From Mesorhizobium_K quangtriensis (GTDB lineage: Bacteria > Pseudomonadota > Alphaproteobacteria > Rhizobiales > Rhizobiaceae), in assembly GCF_040081925.1 (NCBI RefSeq), contig NZ_JBEBMF010000003.1:434001-498000 (forward strand): a DNA stretch of 64,000 nucleotides, given 5' to 3'. Both the position numbers and the translations under genes were made by a program. Each line of letters begins with the position of its first letter. Positions within the stretch are counted from its first letter, which is position 1. Below, piece by piece: positions 53,212 through 64,000 of this stretch. The notes beneath the pieces are model-generated. The model searched no databases and was not told the DNA's origin. It saw nothing but the letters and a program-made list of their open reading frames with translations.

Positions 53212-53497
53212 GCTGGCAATCCGTTGTGCGCTGCACTATATCGGGGACAATCCTGTGTTCAAGCTCCTCAGGGAGCCGCTCTCGCCCATAGTTCCGCCGT
53301 TGCGAGGGGGCTTGTGGAATCCCGCGATGGGCTATATATGGTTCTCAGATACCTACGGCGCGCCAAGGGGGAAACCCTCTTTGCGTGCCCATATTGCTTG
53401 CACAAAGCTCCACTGATTCGCTGTTTTTGACGTGGTGCTTGCGGGTAATCGAAATAGAAAACTCTTCGGCTAAACCGAAGGCGGCAGGACAAGCGGC
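53212..53497 (+). other. Spacer upstream of secE, no tRNA-Trp seen
   Basis: This 286-base spacer lies between divergent yitT and secE. It holds a promoter candidate (53312-53340). A tRNA-Trp gene often stands here in relatives, but I see no T-arm GTTCGA with a matching cloverleaf. Nothing else is recognisable. Confidence 0.5.
53312..53340 (+). promoter_or_regulatory. Putative promoter for secE-nusG
   Basis: TTGTGG at 53312-53317 and TATATG at 53335-53340 are 17 bases apart, about 158 bases upstream of secE. The -10 box is the same as at the rpsB promoter. Confidence 0.4.
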
Positions 53498-53701
53498 ATG
53501 GCGTCAAAGACTTCCAACCCCTTTACCTTTTTGCAGCAGGTGAGGGCGGAAACCGCGAAGGTGACATGGCCATCGCGGCGCGAAACCCTGATTTCGTCGG
53601 CGATGGTTCTGGCCTTTGCCGCTCTCGCGATGATCTTCTTCTTCGTCGCTGACCAGATCATGGCCTACGCCATTGAACTGATCTTGGGCATTGGACGCTG
53701 A
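53498..53701 (+). CDS. secE: Preprotein translocase subunit SecE
   Basis: SecE clamps SecY in the translocon. The 67-residue single-TM form has the amphipathic segment F-L-Q-Q-V-R-A-E-T-A-K-V-T-W-P-S-R-R-E-T, the family signature, then one TM helix (about 35-58). It lies 44 bases before nusG, its usual neighbour. Confidence 0.97.
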   Translation: MASKTSNPFTFLQQVRAETAKVTWPSRRETLISSAMVLAFAALAMIFFFVADQIMAYAIELILGIGR

Positions 53702-53745
53702 CCGCAGAACGATTGGCACCGGACGTTTTTGGAGAATCTATCGGG

Positions 53746-54285
53746 ATGACTGCGCGGTGGTACATCGTTCACGCCTATTCGAACTTCGAGAAGAAGGTCG
53801 CGGACGACATTGAGAAGAAGGCCAAGCAAAAGGGCCTTTCCGAGCGCATCGAGCAGATCGTCGTGCCGACCGAGAAGGTCGTCGAGGTTCGTCGCGGCAA
53901 GAAGGTGGACGCAGAGCGCAAGTTCTTCCCCGGCTATGTGCTGCTGAAGGCAGACCTCAACGACGCCGTCATCAGCCTGGTTAAGAACACCCAGCGCGTG
54001 ACCGGCTTCCTCGGCGAAGACAAGGCGACGGCCAAACCGGTGCCGATCACCGAGAAGGAAGCTCAGCAGATTCTGCACCAGGTGCAGGAGGGTGTGGAGC
54101 GGCCGAAGCCATCGGTCACCTTCGAGATCGGCGAGCAGGTACGTGTTTCGGATGGTCCTTTCGCGTCGTTCAACGGCACGGTTCAGGATGTCGATGAGGA
54201 GCGCGCGCGGCTTAAGGTGGAGGTTTCGATCTTCGGGCGCGCTGTGCCCGTCGATCTGGAGTTCGGTCAGGTCGAAAAGGGCTGA
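53746..54285 (+). CDS. nusG: Transcription termination/antitermination protein NusG
   Basis: NusG binds RNA polymerase and links it to Rho or to the ribosome. The 179-residue protein has the NGN domain with W-Y-I-V-H-A-Y-S near the start, F-P-G-Y-V-L near 65, and a C-terminal KOW domain (about 130-179, with F-N-G-T-V-Q). ATG 53746 has a GGAGAA ribosome-binding site; an earlier in-frame start would add 11 unconserved residues. Confidence 0.98.
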   Translation: MTARWYIVHAYSNFEKKVADDIEKKAKQKGLSERIEQIVVPTEKVVEVRRGKKVDAERKFFPGYVLLKADLNDAVISLVKNTQRVTGFLGEDKATAKPVPITEKEAQQILHQVQEGVERPKPSVTFEIGEQVRVSDGPFASFNGTVQDVDEERARLKVEVSIFGRAVPVDLEFGQVEKG

Positions 54286-54295
54286 TCGATGCCCG

Positions 54296-54424
54296 TTGCC
54301 GGGGTTCCGGCAAGGGTGGGCCGTGAGGAGTGTCGCGGTCTGAACAGGTGGAAGGCGAGGGCGGCTTTATAGCCAGTCGCTCGAACCGCACCACCACACT
54401 GCAACCGCCGGGCGAAAGTCCGGC
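54296..54424 (+). ncRNA. Candidate leader RNA of the rplK-rplA operon
   Basis: The nusG-rplK spacer holds a 7-bp hairpin TTGCCGG/CCGGCAA with loop GGTT (54296-54313). A second hairpin (54407-54424) has GCCGGGC paired with GTCCGGC around a GAAA tetraloop, 20 bases before the rplK ATG. In E. coli L1 represses this operon by binding its leader; the same is inferred here. Confidence 0.55.
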
Positions 54425-54444
54425 TAGAAACAGAGGCAGAGAGA

Positions 54445-54873
54445 ATGGCTAAGAAAATTGCAGGCCAGCTCAAGCTCCAGGTTCCGGCAGGCTCGGCGAC
54501 GCCGTCGCCCCCGATCGGCCCGGCGCTTGGTCAGCGCGGCATCAACATCATGGAATTCTGCAAGGCGTTCAACGCCCAGTCGCAGGAAATGGAGAAGGGT
54601 TCGCCCATCCCCGTTGTCATCACCTATTATCAGGACAAGTCGTTCACCTTCGTCATGAAGACGCCGCCGGTGAGCTACTTCCTCAAGAAGGCCGCCAACC
54701 TGAAGTCGGGCTCCAAGGAGCCGGGCAAGGTCAAGGCCGGCCAGATCAGCGCCGCCAAGGTGCGCGAGATCGCCGAGGCGAAGATGAAGGACCTGAACGC
54801 AAACGACGTCGATGCGGCCGTGAAGATGGTCGAGGGCTCCGCCCGCTCGATGGGTCTGGAAGTGGTGGGCTGA
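54445..54873 (+). CDS. rplK: 50S ribosomal protein L11
   Basis: L11 binds the GTPase-associated centre of 23S rRNA and is needed for the RelA response. The 142-residue protein has the P-P-I-G-P-A-L-G-Q-R-G-I-N motif near residue 21 and a C-terminal RNA-binding domain. It begins after a GAGGCAGAGAG ribosome-binding region and is followed by rplA after 4 bases. Confidence 0.99.
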   Translation: MAKKIAGQLKLQVPAGSATPSPPIGPALGQRGINIMEFCKAFNAQSQEMEKGSPIPVVITYYQDKSFTFVMKTPPVSYFLKKAANLKSGSKEPGKVKAGQISAAKVREIAEAKMKDLNANDVDAAVKMVEGSARSMGLEVVG

Positions 54874-54877
54874 GACG

Positions 54878-55573
<696 letters not shown>

Positions 55574-55622
55574 TTCAAGATTTGCGGATCTGCCTGTAAG
55601 GCCCTGATCCGCCGAAAGAATT

Positions 55623-55935
55623 CCGGACCTCGAAAGAGGCCCGGATACCGGAAGCGAAAGTTTCCGGTCATCCTGTCCGAGATTGTGGGCGGCCTGAAGC
55701 GCTTCTGCGTGATGGCCTTAATCGAATGGCCTGCATGAGACGGGTAAGGACCCGACAAAGGAGCGAATGCTCCAATGAAAGGTTTGAACCGTGTTTGCCT
55801 TTTGTCTGCGCATCGACGGGCTGGTCCCGGCGGTGTGGCGAAAGGGGGCAGGATCCTCTGAACCGCCGTTCGGGTGATCCAGTTTTGGAAAGCCCGGCCG
55901 GCAGAAGGCAACCGGCCGCAACCCCGGGAATGGGG
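55623..55935 (+). ncRNA. Structured leader RNA of rplJ-rplL
   Basis: The 385-base gap before rplJ holds a chain of hairpins. 55623-55644 is CCTC-GAAA-GAGG extended by CCGG. 55647-55668 is a 9-bp stem with a GAAA loop. 55741-55754 is CGGGT/ACCCG. 55760-55773 is GGAGC-GAAT-GCTCC. 55896-55917 is GGCCGG/CCGGCC. 55922-55935 is CCCC/GGGG. It fits a binding site for the L10-L12 complex, which controls this operon in E. coli. No gene is supported in the gap. Confidence 0.65.
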
Positions 55936-55958
55936 AAGCGGTCAACTGGAGATAGGCA

Positions 55959-56477
55959 GTGGACAGAGCGGAAAAGCGCGAACTCGTCACGGACCTGAAC
56001 GACGCCCTCAAGGGCGCCGGCTCGGTGGTCGTGGCCCACTATGCCGGTATCACCGTTGCGCAGATGAACGATCTTCGTACGAAGATGCGTACTGCGGGCG
56101 GCACCGTCAAAGTCGCGAAGAACCGTCTCGCCAAAATCGCTCTTCAGGGTACGGGCTCCGAAAGCATCATCGACCTGTTCAAGGGACAGACGCTGATCGC
56201 CTATTCGGAAGATCCGGTTACGGCGCCGAAGATCGCCTCCGATTTCGCTAAGGGGAATGAGAAGCTTATCATTCTCGGTGGCGCGATGGGAGCGACTGCT
56301 CTCAATGCCGACGGTGTGAAGGCACTTGCCACACTGCCGTCGCTCGACGAGCTGCGCGCCAAGCTGGTTGGCATGATCGCCACGCCGGCAACCCGGATTG
56401 CCCAGGTCGTCAATGCGCCCGCGGCTTCGGTCGCGCGTGTCATCGGCGCTTATGCCCGGAAGGACGAGGCGGCATGA
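55959..56477 (+). CDS. rplJ: 50S ribosomal protein L10
   Basis: L10 anchors L7/L12 dimers on the ribosomal stalk. The 172-residue protein has an N-terminal RNA-binding domain (D-R-A-E-K-R-E-L-V near the start, V-A-K-N-R-L near 50) and a C-terminal helix that binds L12. The start is GTG at 55959, with GGAGATAGG upstream. A long structured leader precedes it. Confidence 0.99.
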   Translation: MDRAEKRELVTDLNDALKGAGSVVVAHYAGITVAQMNDLRTKMRTAGGTVKVAKNRLAKIALQGTGSESIIDLFKGQTLIAYSEDPVTAPKIASDFAKGNEKLIILGGAMGATALNADGVKALATLPSLDELRAKLVGMIATPATRIAQVVNAPAASVARVIGAYARKDEAA

Positions 56478-56531
56478 GGCTGTTCCTCGCTGCTGAAGAA
56501 ACACGTTCAAACCTAGTGAAGGAATATAAAA

Positions 56532-56909
56532 ATGGCTGATCTCGCGAAGATCGTAGACGACCTCTCCGCGCTGACCGTCCTTGAGGCGGCAGAGCTTTCG
56601 AAGCTTCTGGAAGAGAAGTGGGGCGTTTCGGCTGCTGCTCCTGTGGCGGTTGCCGCTGCTGGCGGCGGTGCCGCTGCTGCAGCTCCGGCTGAAGAGAAGA
56701 CAGAGTTCGACGTCGTCCTGACGGACGCCGGCGCGCAGAAGATCAACGTCATCAAGGAAGTCCGTGCCATCACCGGCCTTGGCCTCAAGGAAGCCAAGGA
56801 CCTGGTCGAGGGCGCTCCGAAGCCGGTCAAGGAAGCTGTTTCCAAGGCCGACGCCGAGAAGTTCAAGGCCCAGCTGGAAGCAGCCGGCGCCAAGGTCGAC
56901 CTGAAGTAA
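56532..56909 (+). CDS. rplL: 50S ribosomal protein L7/L12
   Basis: L7/L12 recruits translation GTPases. The 125-residue acidic protein has an N-terminal dimer domain, an Ala-rich hinge (about 36-52), and the C-terminal domain with K-I-N-V-I-K-E-V-R and L-G-L-K-E-A-K-D-L-V. A GAAGGA ribosome-binding site lies upstream. It is followed by an attenuator-like spacer before rpoB. Confidence 0.99.
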   Translation: MADLAKIVDDLSALTVLEAAELSKLLEEKWGVSAAAPVAVAAAGGGAAAAAPAEEKTEFDVVLTDAGAQKINVIKEVRAITGLGLKEAKDLVEGAPKPVKEAVSKADAEKFKAQLEAAGAKVDLK

Positions 56910-56919
56910 GCGTTGCGTT

Positions 56920-57020
56920 TGGCGGGTGGCTTTGCCGCCCGCCATTCCCCCTTTCGGGGGCGCCCGCGTATTGGGGCATGTGGTGGGAGAACCTCTTTCC
57001 TGAGGGCCGAAAAATCGGCC
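56920..57020 (+). other. Hairpin cluster between rplL and rpoB (attenuator candidate)
   Basis: Three hairpins follow one another. An 11-bp stem with one G-U pair and loop TTT is at 56920-56944. CCCCC-TTTC-GGGGG is at 56947-56960. GGCCGA-AAAA-TCGGCC is at 57005-57020. No long T-run follows the first two. The place matches the known attenuation/RNase III region of E. coli rplL-rpoB. Confidence 0.6.
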
Positions 57021-57126
57021 TTCCGGAAACGGGTTTTTCACCGTTTTAGCGGGTCGCCGCAGCGATCCGGAGAATTGAAGGGCGTGTGCAGGCCGAGGCC
57101 GCGCCCAAGAAGAGCAAGGAGCGACG

Positions 57127-61275
<4,149 letters not shown>

Positions 61276-61278
61276 CAA

Positions 61279-61314
61279 TCAGATGCGTTGCGGCTTGAGC
61301 CTCAGCGCATCTGA
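61279..61314 (+). other. Hairpin between rpoB and rpoC
   Basis: TCAGATGCG (61279-61287) pairs with CGCATCTGA (61306-61314), with an inner GGC-TTGA-GCC stem in the loop. No T-run follows. It probably affects mRNA stability or processing within the rpoBC transcript. Confidence 0.55.
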
Positions 61315-61404
61315 CGAATTTCCCGGCCCGGCCGGAACGATGGGCGATACCGCCCGACAAAGAACTGGAAAATGGGGTTCCCCGACCCCGAAAAGGAGAA
61401 CGGC

Positions 61405-64000
<2,596 letters not shown>

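Noticed and set aside
53338..53430. 30-codon frame with a C-P-Y-C motif upstream of secE
   Set aside because: The start codon overlaps the proposed -10 box, and there is no ribosome-binding site, so translation is unlikely.

Overview
The window is a GC-rich bacterial chromosome segment. It is almost fully coding and holds long housekeeping operons. Gene content and order point to an alphaproteobacterium of the Hyphomicrobiales (Rhizobiales), most like Mesorhizobium or other Phyllobacteriaceae. Supporting signs are an EipB/DUF1849 envelope protein, LpxI rather than LpxH in the lipid A run, the trpDC-moaCA-lexA block, a GTTC-N7-GTTC SOS box at lexA, and several DUF families common in rhizobia (DUF1489, DUF4031, DUF482). 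The genus is an inference. I see no insertion sequences, prophage, CRISPR array, tRNA or rRNA.

Layout. 1-5.7 kb: a truncated cytochrome c, an SDR oxidoreductase, a small secreted protein, DUF1489, a coupled VWA/J-domain pair, a SPOR-tailed D,D-carboxypeptidase and a phasin. 5.9-8.8 kb: clpS-clpA. 8.9-16.5 kb: an ammonium transporter with a tiny membrane protein behind it, azlCD, and a string of small metabolic and envelope genes (HIT, SMR, GNAT, GDPD, RidA, EipB, DUF4031). 16.8-30.1 kb: one long co-directional run for translation, envelope and lipid A (rpsB-tsf-pyrH-frr-uppS-cdsA-rseP-bamA-lpxD-fabZ-lpxA-lpxI-lpxB). dxr and skp, often found in this run, are not there. 30.1-41.9 kb: mostly minus strand, with gltA, gltX, lexA, moeA, moaC, trpC, trpD and a PpiD-like chaperone, plus a divergent comEC-like gene. 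41.9-48.3 kb: tpiA, arsC, a DMT transporter, secG, a coiled-coil L,D-transpeptidase and pyrG. 48.3-53.2 kb: an accessory cassette of UDP-galactopyranose mutase, a CAP10/GT90 glycosyltransferase and a Cache-type adenylate cyclase, followed by yitT. 53.5-64.0 kb: secE-nusG-rplK-rplA-rplJ-rplL-rpoB-rpoC, with rpoC running off the right edge.

The most interesting untranslated structure lies in the ribosomal-protein operons. The rpsB, rplK and rplJ leaders carry strong hairpins, several capped by GNRA tetraloops, and the rpsB-tsf, rplL-rpoB and rpoB-rpoC spacers also hold hairpins. Other leads are an intrinsic terminator with a T7 tract just upstream of the tpiA start codon, the glnK-less amt gene with its 63-residue membrane neighbour, the glf/GT90/cyclase cassette, and a ComEC homologue whose C-terminal part lacks a recognisable metallo-beta-lactamase motif. 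I found no clear example of an undescribed defence or mobile system.
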